DNA from: JACVRW01 sp963739095
Lineage (GTDB): Bacteria; Actinomycetota; Thermoleophilia; Solirubrobacterales; Thermoleophilaceae
Direction of reading: 5' to 3'
DNA length: 64,000 nt
Assembly: GCA_963739095.1 (NCBI GenBank)
Contig: CAVTZF010000023.1
Coordinates: 62,001-126,000, forward strand
Each line of letters starts with the position of its first letter. Position 1 is the stretch's first letter. Both the position numbers and the translations under genes were made by a program. Of the stretch, positions 36,996 through 45,767 are shown piece after piece. The notes beneath the pieces are model-generated. The model was not told the origin of the DNA. It did not search any database and worked only from the letters and a program-made list of their open reading frames with translations.

Positions 36996-38354
36996 GTGCC
37001 AAAGAGTCTGTTCGACAAGATCTGGGAGGCCCACGAGGTCGCGCAGGGCGTCCTCTACATCGACCTCCACCTCGTGCACGAGGTCACCTCGCCACAGGCG
37101 TTCGAGTCGCTCCGGCTTGCCGGCCGCCCGGTGCGCCGGCCGGACCGGACGCTCGCCACGGCGGACCACAACGTGCCGACCGACGGGTCGACGCGCGCGG
37201 CCCAGATCCGCGACCAGCTCTCGCGCGTCCAGGTCGAGACGCTCGAGCGCAACGCCGAGGAGTTCGGCCTGCCGATCTACTCGATCGGCTCCGCGCGGCA
37301 GGGCATCGTCCACGTGATCGGGCCGGAGCTCGGCGTGACGCAGCCGGGCATGACGATCGTCTGCGGCGACTCGCACACCTCGACGCACGGCGCCTTCGGC
37401 GCGCTCGCCTTCGGCATCGGCACGAGCGAGGTCGAGCACGTGCTTGCCACGCAGACGCTGGCGCAGCGCAAGCCGAAGTCGATGCGGATCCTCTACGAGG
37501 GCGAGCTCGGCTTCGGCGTCAGCGCCAAGGACCTGATCCTGGGCACGATCGGACGCATCGGCGTGTCCGGCGGCGTCGGCCACGTGATCGAGTACGCGGG
37601 TCCCGCGATCGAGGGGCTCTCGATGGAGGGCCGCATGACCGTCTGCAACATGACGATCGAGGGAGGCGGCCGCGCCGGGATGATCGCGCCCGACGACACC
37701 ACCTTCGAGTGGGTGGAGGGGCGCGAGGCGGCCCCGGACCCGCTGCCGCTCGACGAGTGGCGCGAGCTCCGCACCGAGGACGGCGCCGACTTCGACAGCG
37801 AGGTCGTGATCGACGCCTCCGCGCTCTCACCTCAGGTCACCTGGGGCACCACGCCGGGGATGGTCGTGGACGTGACCGGAGCGGTACCCGAGCCGAGCGA
37901 CGAGGGCGAGGAGCGCGCGCTCGACTACATGGCCCTCGAGGCCGGCACGCCGATGCGGGAGATCGAGCTCGACCGTGTCTTCATCGGCTCCTGCACCAAC
38001 TCGCGGATCGGCGACCTGCGCGAGGCGGCCGAGGTCGTCAAGGGCCGCCGCGTGGCGTCGAGCGTCGACGCGATGGTCGTGCCCGGCTCGGCGCAGGTGA
38101 AGGAGCAGGCCGAGGCCGAGGGACTCGACGACGTATTCCGCGCCGCCGGCTTCGACTGGCGCTCGGCGGGCTGCTCGATGTGCCTCGGCATGAATCCGGA
38201 CATCGCGGCGCCGGGCGAGCGCGTCGCGTCGACCTCGAACCGCAACTTCGAGGGGCGCCAGGGCCGCGGCGCACGCTCGCATCTCGTCAGCCCGAAGATG
38301 GCGGCCGCGGCCGCGATCGAGGGGCACTTCGTCGACATCCGGGAGTGGAGCTGA
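36996..38354 (+). CDS. leuC: 3-Isopropylmalate dehydratase, large subunit
   Basis: Aconitase-family [4Fe-4S] subunit that, with LeuD, isomerises 2- to 3-isopropylmalate and also citramalate to methylmalate. 452 residues, with DSHTSTHGAFGALAFGIGTS, cluster Cys in GSCTNSRIGDL and the CSMC pair (SAGCSMCLGMN), and the C-terminal SNRNFEGRQG. GTG start with an excellent AGGAGG about 8 bases upstream, inside the end of the regulator gene. Joined to leuD by a TGATG overlap. Confidence 0.96.
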   Translation: MPKSLFDKIWEAHEVAQGVLYIDLHLVHEVTSPQAFESLRLAGRPVRRPDRTLATADHNVPTDGSTRAAQIRDQLSRVQVETLERNAEEFGLPIYSIGSARQGIVHVIGPELGVTQPGMTIVCGDSHTSTHGAFGALAFGIGTSEVEHVLATQTLAQRKPKSMRILYEGELGFGVSAKDLILGTIGRIGVSGGVGHVIEYAGPAIEGLSMEGRMTVCNMTIEGGGRAGMIAPDDTTFEWVEGREAAPDPLPLDEWRELRTEDGADFDSEVVIDASALSPQVTWGTTPGMVVDVTGAVPEPSDEGEERALDYMALEAGTPMREIELDRVFIGSCTNSRIGDLREAAEVVKGRRVASSVDAMVVPGSAQVKEQAEAEGLDDVFRAAGFDWRSAGCSMCLGMNPDIAAPGERVASTSNRNFEGRQGRGARSHLVSPKMAAAAAIEGHFVDIREWS

Positions 38355-38923
38355 TGGAACCGATCGGCCTCATCGAGGGCGCCGTGACGGTGCTCGACCG
38401 CAACGACGTCGACACCGACCAGATCATCCCGAAGCAGTTCCTGAAGCGGGTCGAACGCACGGGCTTCGGCGAGTTCCTATTCCACGACTGGTCGAAGGAC
38501 CCGAACTGGGACCTGCCGAGCAACCCGATCCTGGCCACGGGCCGTAACTTCGGCTGCGGTTCGTCGCGCGAGCACGCCCCCTGGGCGCTCGAGGACTACG
38601 GCTTCCGCGCGATCGTGGCGCCCAGCTTCGCCGACATCTTCTATTCCAACTGCACGAAGATCGGGCTGCTGCCCGTCGCGCTCGCCGAGGCCGACGTCAA
38701 GGAGCTGATGGCCGCCGGCCACGCGCGCATCGACCTCGAGGAGCAGGAGATCTCGTTCGCCGGGCGCCAGGTCCCGTTCGAGATCGACCCCGAGATCGCG
38801 CGGCGTCTACTCGAGGGCCTCGACGACATCGGCGTCACGCTCCAGGTGGAGCACGAGATCGACCGCTACGAGGCCGAGCGCGAGCGCAGCGGCCCCGTGA
38901 CCACGAGCCTGGCGCGCGCGTGA
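38354..38923 (+). CDS. leuD: 3-Isopropylmalate dehydratase, small subunit
   Basis: Swivelling domain partner of LeuC. 189 residues: DRNDVDTDQIIPKQFLKRV, GRNFGCGSSREHAPWAL and the ADIFYSNCTKIGLLP strand, all standard. The ATG overlaps the leuC stop by one base (TGATG), matching stoichiometric synthesis. It ends in GTGA with the methyltransferase gene. Confidence 0.96.
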   Translation: MEPIGLIEGAVTVLDRNDVDTDQIIPKQFLKRVERTGFGEFLFHDWSKDPNWDLPSNPILATGRNFGCGSSREHAPWALEDYGFRAIVAPSFADIFYSNCTKIGLLPVALAEADVKELMAAGHARIDLEEQEISFAGRQVPFEIDPEIARRLLEGLDDIGVTLQVEHEIDRYEAERERSGPVTTSLARA

Positions 38924-39666
38924 GCCGTGACTGGGACGCGGCGAGCTACGACCGGGTCTCCGATCCGCTGGTCGCGATGGCGGCCCGCGTGCTCGAGCGG
39001 CTGCCGCTCGACGGCAACGAGACCGTGCTCGACGCCGGTTGCGGCACCGGCCGCGTGACCGAGCTGCTGCTCGAGCGCCTGCCGGAGGGTCACGTGATCG
39101 CGGTCGACCAGGCCGAGTCGATGGTCGCGCACGCCCGCGAGCGGCTCGGCGGCCGCGCGCTGGTGCTGCAGTCGGACCTCACTGCGCTCGTGCTCGACGA
39201 GCAGGCGGACGCCGTCTTCTCGAACGCCGTCTTCCACTGGATCCCTGACCACGCGCTGCTCTTCGAGCGCCTGTTCGCGGCGCTTCGGCCCAACGGCCGG
39301 CTGGTGGCGCAGTGCGGCGGCGAGGGCAACGTCGAGGAGTTCCAGAGCGTCGCGCGCGAGATCGCCGGGGAAGAGCCGTTCGCGGCCCACCTCGGCGACT
39401 GGGCGGGGCCGTGGAACTTCGCCGGGGCCGAGGAGACGGTGGAGCGGCTCGACCGGGCCGGCTTCGAGGAGGTCGAGACCTGGCTTGAGCCCTGGCCGGT
39501 CACCCCGGACGATCCGCGAGCGTATTTCACGACGGTCTGCCTCGGCCCGTTCCTCGAGCAGCTGCCCGAGGAGCTGCGCGAGCGCTATGTGGACGAGGTC
39601 TGCCGGCGCGCGCAGAGCACGCTCGACTACGTTCGCCTCAACATGAACGCGAGGAGGCCGGCATGA
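38920..39666 (+). CDS. SAM-dependent methyltransferase (trans-aconitate methyltransferase-like)
   Basis: 248-residue class I methyltransferase: VLDAGCGTGRVTELLLERLP as the SAM loop, DQAESMV as motif II and FSNAVFHWIPDH as motif IV. The WD-x-x-x-Y-D start (DWDAASYDRVSDPL) and the NAVFHW motif resemble trans-aconitate 2-methyltransferases. Its position between leuD and leuB fits a role in methylating off-pathway unsaturated acids from the isomerase, by analogy with yeast Tmt1, which acts on 3-isopropylmalate and trans-aconitate. That role is inference. GTG start, GTGA overlap. Confidence 0.82.
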   Translation: MSRDWDAASYDRVSDPLVAMAARVLERLPLDGNETVLDAGCGTGRVTELLLERLPEGHVIAVDQAESMVAHARERLGGRALVLQSDLTALVLDEQADAVFSNAVFHWIPDHALLFERLFAALRPNGRLVAQCGGEGNVEEFQSVAREIAGEEPFAAHLGDWAGPWNFAGAEETVERLDRAGFEEVETWLEPWPVTPDDPRAYFTTVCLGPFLEQLPEELRERYVDEVCRRAQSTLDYVRLNMNARRPA

Positions 39667-40409
39667 GCGAGATCGCGGTCGAGCGCAGTGATGACGGGGT
39701 CGCGACCATCACGCTCGACGCGCCTGAGCGGCGCAATGCGCTCACTGTGGCGATGGCGGACGAGCTGGTCGCCGCCTGCGACGACCTCGACGCCGACACC
39801 TCGGTCGGCGCCGTGGTGGTGCGCGGCGCCGGCGGCTTCTTCTGCGCGGGCGGCGATCGCGCCACGCTCGCCGAGGCCGGACGCGATCCCGCCGCGCCCG
39901 AGACGTATTCGGCGATCGGGGCGGTCTACCGCTCGTTCGCGCGCGTCGGCGAGCTCGAGCCGCCGACGATCGCGGCCGTGCGTGGCGGCGCGGTGGGGGC
40001 GGGCCTCAACCTGATGCTGGCGACCGACCTGCGCATCGTCGCCGGCGACGCCCGCATCGTCTCCGGCTTCCTGCCGATCGGCCTGCATCCGGGCGGCGGC
40101 CACGGCGCCCTGCTCGGCCGCAGCGGCGCGCGCGAGGCCGCCGCGGCCCTCGCGCTCTTCGGCGAGCGCATCGACGGTGCGCGCGCCGCCGAGCTCGGCC
40201 TCGCCTGGGCAGCCGTCGAGGACAACGATGTCGAGCCGACGGCTCACGAGCTCGCCACCCGCGCCGCAGCCGACCCCGAGCTCGCGCGCCGCACCGCGGT
40301 GTCGCTGCGCACCGTGCTCGGCCCGCCGGCGCTGCCGTGGGGCGCGTCGCTCGAGCTCGAGCGCTCCGCCCAGATGTGGTCGATGCGGCGCAAGGAGCTG
40401 TCGTCGTGA
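39663..40409 (+). CDS. Enoyl-CoA hydratase/isomerase family protein
   Basis: 248-residue crotonase-fold protein with APERRNALTVAMADEL, the oxyanion segments FFCAGGD and GGAVGAGLNL, and GFLPIGLHPGGG. The Glu pair of true enoyl-CoA hydratases is not clearly present, so it could be another crotonase-fold activity. It overlaps both neighbours (ATGA and GTGA) inside the leu operon, but has no obvious step in leucine synthesis; it may belong to leucine or fatty acid breakdown. Confidence 0.85.
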   Translation: MSEIAVERSDDGVATITLDAPERRNALTVAMADELVAACDDLDADTSVGAVVVRGAGGFFCAGGDRATLAEAGRDPAAPETYSAIGAVYRSFARVGELEPPTIAAVRGGAVGAGLNLMLATDLRIVAGDARIVSGFLPIGLHPGGGHGALLGRSGAREAAAALALFGERIDGARAAELGLAWAAVEDNDVEPTAHELATRAAADPELARRTAVSLRTVLGPPALPWGASLELERSAQMWSMRRKELSS

Positions 40410-41428
40410 CGCCGACGATCGTGCTGCTGCCGGGCGACGGCATCGGCCCCGAGATCACGGCCGCCGCGGTCGAGGTCCTGAACACGCTCGCCGAGTTCGA
40501 GTACGACGAGCAGCTCCTGGGCGGCGCGTCGATCGACGTCCACGGGACCGCGCTCACCGACGAGGTGCTCGAGGTGTGCCGGGGAGCCGATGCCGTGCTG
40601 CTCGCGGCGGTGGGCGGACCGAAGTGGGACACGACCGACCCCGCCGCGCCCCGGCCCGAGCAGGGCCTGCTCGGTCTGCGCAAGGGGCTCGGGCTGTTCG
40701 CGAACCTCCGGCCCGTGCGGCCGAGCCCGGCGCTGCTCGACGCAAGCCCACTCAAGCGCGAGCGCATCGAGGGCACCGACCTGCTCGTCGTGCGCGAGCT
40801 GACGGGCGGCATCTACTTCGGCGACAGCGGCCTCGACGGCGACACCGCCTACGACACCTGCACCTACAGCGAGGGCGAGATCGAGCGCATCACACGCGTG
40901 GCGTTCCGGCTCGCCCGCACCAAGGTCACGAGCGTCGACAAGGCGAACGTGCTCGAGACCTCGCGGCTGTGGCGCAAGGTCGTCGAACGGGTGGCAGAGG
41001 GGGAGGAGATCCCGCTCGACCACATGCTGGTCGACAACGCCGCGATGCAGCTCGTGTCGTGGCCCGCCGACTTCGACGTCGTCCTGACCGAGAACCTCTT
41101 CGGCGACATCCTCTCGGACGAGGCCGCGATGCTCACCGGGTCGCTCGGGATGCTGCCGAGCGCCTCGCTCGGCGACGGCTCGGGCCCCGGCCTGTTCGAG
41201 CCGGTGCACGGCTCGGCGCCCGATATCGCCGGCACCGGGACCGCGAACCCGCTCGCCATGTTCGGCTCGGTCGCGCTCATGCTGCGCCACGGACTGGCTA
41301 TGGAAGACGAGGCGGCTGCCCTAGAATCGGCTGTCGATCGCGCGCTCGGCGATGGCCTCCGGACTCCGGACCTGGGCGGCGAGGCCACCACAGAGGCCGC
41401 CACCAGGGCGGTGCTCGAAAACCTCTAG
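40406..41428 (+). CDS. leuB: 3-Isopropylmalate dehydrogenase
   Basis: NAD-dependent oxidative decarboxylation of 3-isopropylmalate to 2-oxoisocaproate. 340 residues: LLPGDGIGPEI, substrate Arg residues around LRPVRPSPAL and VVRELTGGIYFG, DNAAMQLV, the metal motif LFGDILSDEAAML and EPVHGSAPDIAGTG. GTG start overlapping the previous stop. It would also serve the citramalate route made possible by cimA. Confidence 0.96.
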   Translation: MTPTIVLLPGDGIGPEITAAAVEVLNTLAEFEYDEQLLGGASIDVHGTALTDEVLEVCRGADAVLLAAVGGPKWDTTDPAAPRPEQGLLGLRKGLGLFANLRPVRPSPALLDASPLKRERIEGTDLLVVRELTGGIYFGDSGLDGDTAYDTCTYSEGEIERITRVAFRLARTKVTSVDKANVLETSRLWRKVVERVAEGEEIPLDHMLVDNAAMQLVSWPADFDVVLTENLFGDILSDEAAMLTGSLGMLPSASLGDGSGPGLFEPVHGSAPDIAGTGTANPLAMFGSVALMLRHGLAMEDEAAALESAVDRALGDGLRTPDLGGEATTEAATRAVLENL

Positions 41429-41437
41429 GAGCAGTAC

Positions 41438-42370
41438 GTGAACACCGCTGACCTCATCTGGCTGAACGGAGAGTTCGTCGCCTGGGAGGACGCGAAGGTA
41501 CACGTACTCACGCACTGCATGCACTACGGGACGGCGGTCTTCGAGGGCGTGCGCGCCTACGAGACTCCGCAGGGGCCGGCAGTCTTCCGCCATCAGGATC
41601 ATCTCGACCGGCTCGAGGACTCGGCCAAGCTCTACTACATGGACCTGCCCTTCTCGAAGGAGCAGCTCCGCGAGGTCACCCACGAGCTGATCGGCCGCAA
41701 CGGCTTCAAGAGCTGCTACATCCGCCCGCTCGTCTACCGCGGCTACGGGCCGATGGGCCTCAACCCGCTCGAGAACCCGGTCGAGGCGATGATCGCCGTC
41801 TGGGAGTGGGCTCCCTACCTCGGCGAGAAGGGCAAGCGCGAGGGCGTGCGCGGCCGCGTGTCGTCCTACCGGCGCATCTCCTCCGACTCGCTGATCCCGC
41901 ACGCCAAGGCGTCGGGCCAGTACCTGAACTCGGTGCTCGCGAAGATCGAGTCGCTGAAAGCGGGCTACGACGAGGCGATCCTGCTCGACGACAAGGGCAA
42001 CGTCTGCGAGGGCTCCGGCGAGAACCTGTTCGTAATCAAGGACGGAGCGATCACGACGCCGCCGCAGGCGGCCGCGATCCTCGACGGCATCAACCGCAAG
42101 TCGTGCATTCAGATCGCGCGCGACCTCGGCTACGAGCTGATCGAGCGCGACCTCGCCCGCGCCGAGCTCGCGCTCGCCGACGAGGTCTTCATGACCGGTA
42201 CCGCAGCCGAGCTGACTCCGCTCGTCGAGATCGACGACATCAGGATCGGCACCGGCGCGCCTGGCCCGGTCACGCGTGAGATCCAGGGCGTGTTCGAGGA
42301 CGCGCTCTGCGGCCGCGATCCGCGCTACGCGGACTGGCTCGACCTGGTCCGGGTGCCATCGCGCACGTGA
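41438..42370 (+). CDS. ilvE: Branched-chain amino acid aminotransferase
   Basis: Fold type IV PLP enzyme doing the last transamination to Leu, Ile and Val. 310 residues: HYGTAVFEGVRAY, RRISSDSLIPHAKASGQYLNS with the PLP Lys, EGSGENLFVI and MTGTAAELTP. GTG 41438 follows GGAG by 8 bases. Its end overlaps cimA as GTGA. Confidence 0.95.
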   Translation: MNTADLIWLNGEFVAWEDAKVHVLTHCMHYGTAVFEGVRAYETPQGPAVFRHQDHLDRLEDSAKLYYMDLPFSKEQLREVTHELIGRNGFKSCYIRPLVYRGYGPMGLNPLENPVEAMIAVWEWAPYLGEKGKREGVRGRVSSYRRISSDSLIPHAKASGQYLNSVLAKIESLKAGYDEAILLDDKGNVCEGSGENLFVIKDGAITTPPQAAAILDGINRKSCIQIARDLGYELIERDLARAELALADEVFMTGTAAELTPLVEIDDIRIGTGAPGPVTREIQGVFEDALCGRDPRYADWLDLVRVPSRT

Positions 42371-43995
42371 GCTCCGCGGCCGGCCAGATGCCACGGGGGT
42401 CCGGGGGCGCGAGCCCCCGGCTGGTCTCCGTTTATGACACGACCCTGCGTGACGGCATGCAGGGGGAGGGGATGTCGCTCTCGGCGGACGAGAAGGTGCG
42501 CGTCGCGCATGCGCTCGACGACCTGGGCGTCCACCTGATCGAGGCCGGCTTCCCGTCCTCGAACCCCAAGGAGGAGGCGCTCTTCCGGCTGCTCGCGGGG
42601 GAGACCTTCGCAACCAGCGAGATCGCGGCCTTCGGCATGACCCGCCGGCGCAACTCGAAGGCCGAGGACGACCCGGCGCTGCGGCTGCTGGCGGACTCGT
42701 TCGCGCCGGTATGCACGCTCGTCGGCAAGACCTGGTCGCTCCACCTCGAAAAGGTCACTCAGGTCGAGCCCGAGGAGAACCTGCGCATGATCGCCGACTC
42801 GGTCGGCTGGCTCGTGGCGCAGGGCAAGCGCGTGATCTACGACGCCGAGCACTTCTTCGACGCCTGGCGCGACGACTCCGCATACGCGCTCCGCTGCCTG
42901 CGCGCGGCCGCCGAGGCGGGTGCGGAGAACGTGACGCTGTGCGACACGAACGGCTCGTCGCTCCCGTCGCAGGTTGCCGAGGCGACCGCGCGGGTCGTCG
43001 CTGAGCTCGGCGAGACCGTGCAGGTCGGGATCCACACGCACGACGACGCCGGCTGCGGCGTCGCCAACTCGCTCGTCGCGATCGACGCGGGCGCGCGGCT
43101 CGTGCAGGGGACGATGAACGGCTTCGGCGAGCGTTGCGGCAACGCCAACCTGATCTCGATCCTGCCGGCGCTCGACCTCAAGATGGGCTACGAGTCGATC
43201 GGGCGCGAACGGCTCCAGCGGCTGACGGAGATCGCCCATCTGATGGACGAGCTCTGCAACGTCACGCCGAACCCGAACCAGCCGTACGTGGGTGCCAACG
43301 CCTTCGCGCACAAGGGCGGCATGCACGTGGCGGGCATCAACCGCGACGCGCGCACCTTCGAGCACATCGAGCCGGCGGACGTCGGCGCCGACCGGCGCGT
43401 CCTCGTGTCCGAGCTGTCCGGCAAGGGAACCGTGCAGGCGCGCGCCGACGTCGACGGGGAGACCGCCGCCCGCGTGGTCGAGCGCGTCAAGGAGCTCGAG
43501 CACCAGGGCTACCAGTTCGAGGCCGCCGACGGCTCCTTCGACCTGCTGATCCGTAAGGAGACCGGCGAGTACGAGCCGCTGTTCCGGCTCGAGTCGTGGC
43601 GCGCGATCGTCGAGAAGCGCGAGGACGGCCGCGTCGAGACCGAGGCCACGATCAAGATCTGGGTCGACGGCGAGCGCTACGTGCGCACGGCCGAGGGCAA
43701 CGGGCCGGTGCACGCGCTCGACCGCGCGCTGCGGGCGGCCATCGGTGAGCGCCACCCGCACCTGCGCGACATCGAGCTCGTCAACTTCAAGGTGCGCATC
43801 CTCGACGAGCGCAAGGGCACGGCCGCGGTCACGCGCGTGCTGCTCGACGCGAGCGACGGCCAGGACACCTGGGGCTCGATCGGCGTCTCCGAGAACATCA
43901 TCGAGGCGAGCTGGGAAGCGCTCGTCGACTCGCTCGAGGCCGGCATCCTGCCCGGCCGCACGCAGGGCGCACGGGCGCGGGCCGCGGTCACGTGA
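42367..43995 (+). CDS. cimA: Citramalate synthase
   Basis: LeuA-like enzyme condensing pyruvate and acetyl-CoA to citramalate, giving 2-oxobutyrate for isoleucine without threonine deaminase. 542 residues: DTTLRDGMQGEGMSLS, EAGFPSSNPKEE, HTHDDAGCGVANSL, GFGERCGNANL, and a C-terminal regulatory domain (about 400-535). The MQGEG variant and long C-terminus separate it from leuA at 31496. GTG start. About 17 N-terminal residues (SSAAGQMPRGSGGASPR) precede the conserved domain, so a later start is possible. Confidence 0.93.
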   Translation: MSSAAGQMPRGSGGASPRLVSVYDTTLRDGMQGEGMSLSADEKVRVAHALDDLGVHLIEAGFPSSNPKEEALFRLLAGETFATSEIAAFGMTRRRNSKAEDDPALRLLADSFAPVCTLVGKTWSLHLEKVTQVEPEENLRMIADSVGWLVAQGKRVIYDAEHFFDAWRDDSAYALRCLRAAAEAGAENVTLCDTNGSSLPSQVAEATARVVAELGETVQVGIHTHDDAGCGVANSLVAIDAGARLVQGTMNGFGERCGNANLISILPALDLKMGYESIGRERLQRLTEIAHLMDELCNVTPNPNQPYVGANAFAHKGGMHVAGINRDARTFEHIEPADVGADRRVLVSELSGKGTVQARADVDGETAARVVERVKELEHQGYQFEAADGSFDLLIRKETGEYEPLFRLESWRAIVEKREDGRVETEATIKIWVDGERYVRTAEGNGPVHALDRALRAAIGERHPHLRDIELVNFKVRILDERKGTAAVTRVLLDASDGQDTWGSIGVSENIIEASWEALVDSLEAGILPGRTQGARARAAVT

Positions 43996-45101
43996 TCCCG
44001 CTCGCCCGGCCGGTGGTCGGCGAGCGCGAGGAGCAGCTGGTGCTCGAGACGCTCCGCTCCGGCCGGCTGGCGCTGGGCCCGCGGCTGGGCGAGTTCGAGC
44101 AGGCATTCGCCCGGCGGCTCGGCGTCGAGCACGCTTCCGCCGTCTCGAGCGGCACCGCCGGTCTCCACCTCGCGATCAGGGCGGCGGGAGTCGAGCCGGG
44201 CGACGAGGTGGTGACGACGCCCTTCTCGTTCGTCGCATCGGCCAACTGCCTGCTCTACGAGGGGGCGCGACCGGTCTTCTGCGACATCGACCCGCGCACC
44301 CTCAACATCACGCCCGAGGCCGCCGCCGGCGCGGTCACCGACCGCACCACCGGCCTGTTGCCGGTTCACATCTTCGGCTACCCGGCCGACATGGCCGGCT
44401 TCGAGGAGCTCGCCGCCGACCGTGCGCTCTGGCTCGTCGAAGACACCTGCGAAGCGCTGGGAGGGGTCCACGCCGACGGCCGTCCCGCGGGCGCCCGGGG
44501 CAACCTCGCGGTGTTCGCCTTCTATGCCAACAAGCAGCTCACCACGGCCGAGGGAGGCATGGTCATCTGCCCCGATGCCGCGGCCAAGGAGCGGATCGAC
44601 TCCGAGCGCAACCAGGGGCGCGCGCCCGACATGGGCTGGCTCGACCACGACCGGCTCGGCTTCAACTACCGCCTCGACGAGCTCTCGTGCGCGCTGGGGA
44701 TCGCCCAGCTCGAGCGGCTCGAGCAGATGCTCGCCGGCCGCGCCCGCGTGGCGGCGCTCTACGGCGAGGCGCTCGCGGACATCGACGGTCTCACGCTCCC
44801 CTGTCCCGACGAGGGCCGTGAGCGGCGCGGCTGGTTCGTCTACGTCGTCCAGCTGCCGGCCGGCGTCGATCGCGACGACACGATTCGCGCTCTCCGCGAG
44901 CGCGGCGTCGACTCCAAGCCATACCTACCGGCGATCCACCTGATGACCTTCTACCGCGAGCGCTTCGGCCACCGCGAGGGCGAGTTCCCGGTCTGCGAGG
45001 ACGTCGCGCGCCGCTCGCTTGCGCTGCCGTTCCACCCGGAGCTCACCGAGGGTGAGGTCGAGCGCGTCGTGAGCGCTCTGCGGGCCGCCATCGGTCGCTG
45101 A
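43992..45101 (+). CDS. DegT/DnrJ/EryC1-family aminotransferase
   Basis: PLP aminotransferase family that usually transaminates nucleotide-linked keto sugars for cell-wall or secondary polysaccharides. 369 residues: SGTAGLHLAIRAAGVEPGDE, TTPFSFVASANC, EDTCEALGG and the Schiff-base Lys in FYANKQLTTAEGG. It overlaps cimA (GTGA) and is the last gene of the leu/ilv operon, though no sugar gene is nearby. A role in sugar-nucleotide metabolism is assumed from the family only. Confidence 0.9.
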   Translation: MIPLARPVVGEREEQLVLETLRSGRLALGPRLGEFEQAFARRLGVEHASAVSSGTAGLHLAIRAAGVEPGDEVVTTPFSFVASANCLLYEGARPVFCDIDPRTLNITPEAAAGAVTDRTTGLLPVHIFGYPADMAGFEELAADRALWLVEDTCEALGGVHADGRPAGARGNLAVFAFYANKQLTTAEGGMVICPDAAAKERIDSERNQGRAPDMGWLDHDRLGFNYRLDELSCALGIAQLERLEQMLAGRARVAALYGEALADIDGLTLPCPDEGRERRGWFVYVVQLPAGVDRDDTIRALRERGVDSKPYLPAIHLMTFYRERFGHREGEFPVCEDVARRSLALPFHPELTEGEVERVVSALRAAIGR

Positions 45102-45118
45102 GACCAGGACCAGAACCG

Positions 45119-45730
45119 CTAATCGAGCGGCTTGACCAACGCCACGAATCCGGGGAGGCCACGCCCCGGCGGCCGGTACGCGACTTCGTCGAAGCCCTCG
45201 CGCGCGTAGAGCGCACGCGCGACCTTGTTCGGCATCGTCGTATCGAGAGCCACGCACGGCAGCCGGCGTGCGCGCGCCTGGCGCTCGGCCTCGGCGAGCA
45301 ATGCGCGAGCGGCGCCGCGGCGGCGCAGGTGCTCGTCGGTCGCGAGCGCGTCGATGTAGAGGGCGGCGGCGGGCGGGGTCGGCGACGCGCGGCCGCCGGC
45401 CCGGTACAGCCGCAGCGTGCCGGGCCAGCGCCAGGCCGGCGTGCTCCGCAGCGTCAGCCGCAGGAACGCGCGCGAGCGCTCGTGCGCCTCGTCGACCGGG
45501 AAGGCGGCCATTGCCGCGCCGATCTCGCCGCCCACGTCCGCGACCCAGACGCACTCGGCGCTCGCCAGGTTTCCCGGCGTGTCGAAGGCGCGCTCGAGCA
45601 CGCGCAGAGCCCGGTCTCGACCGCCGCTGAAACGGTCGTACATGTCGCCTGCGCTCAGGTGCAGGAGCCGCGCGACCGCGGGGGCCTCGCCCCCCTCCGG
45701 CTGTCGTACCTCAGCACCCTGGACCCGCAC
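45119..45730 (-). CDS. GNAT-family N-acetyltransferase
   Basis: 203 residues: a variable N-terminal half and a GNAT core with the acetyl-CoA loop HLRRRGAARALLAEAERQAR and the beta-bulge ALDTTMPNKVARALYAREGF. Substrate unknown. GTG 45730 is supported by TAGGAT (45744-45739) 8 bases upstream. It is divergent from argH with only 37 bases between starts, but linkage to arginine synthesis is not implied by sequence. Confidence 0.85.
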   Translation of the reverse strand: MRVQGAEVRQPEGGEAPAVARLLHLSAGDMYDRFSGGRDRALRVLERAFDTPGNLASAECVWVADVGGEIGAAMAAFPVDEAHERSRAFLRLTLRSTPAWRWPGTLRLYRAGGRASPTPPAAALYIDALATDEHLRRRGAARALLAEAERQARARRLPCVALDTTMPNKVARALYAREGFDEVAYRPPGRGLPGFVALVKPLD

Positions 45731-45767
45731 GGGCGCGAATCCTACGGTCCGTAGACTCCCGGCCCGC
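45731..45767. promoter_or_regulatory. Back-to-back leaderless promoters of the GNAT gene and argH
   Basis: Minus strand -10 TAGGAT (45744-45739) and plus strand -10 TAGACT (45752-45757) lie 7 bases apart and face away from each other. They are embedded in the short inverted repeat CTACGG-T-CCGTAG. Each -35 must lie inside the -10/start region or body of the opposite gene, so the two promoters probably compete for polymerase. Confidence 0.6.

Noticed and set aside
42325..44106. 593-codon minus-strand open frame opposite cimA
   Set aside because: Shadow of cimA; no recognisable domain.
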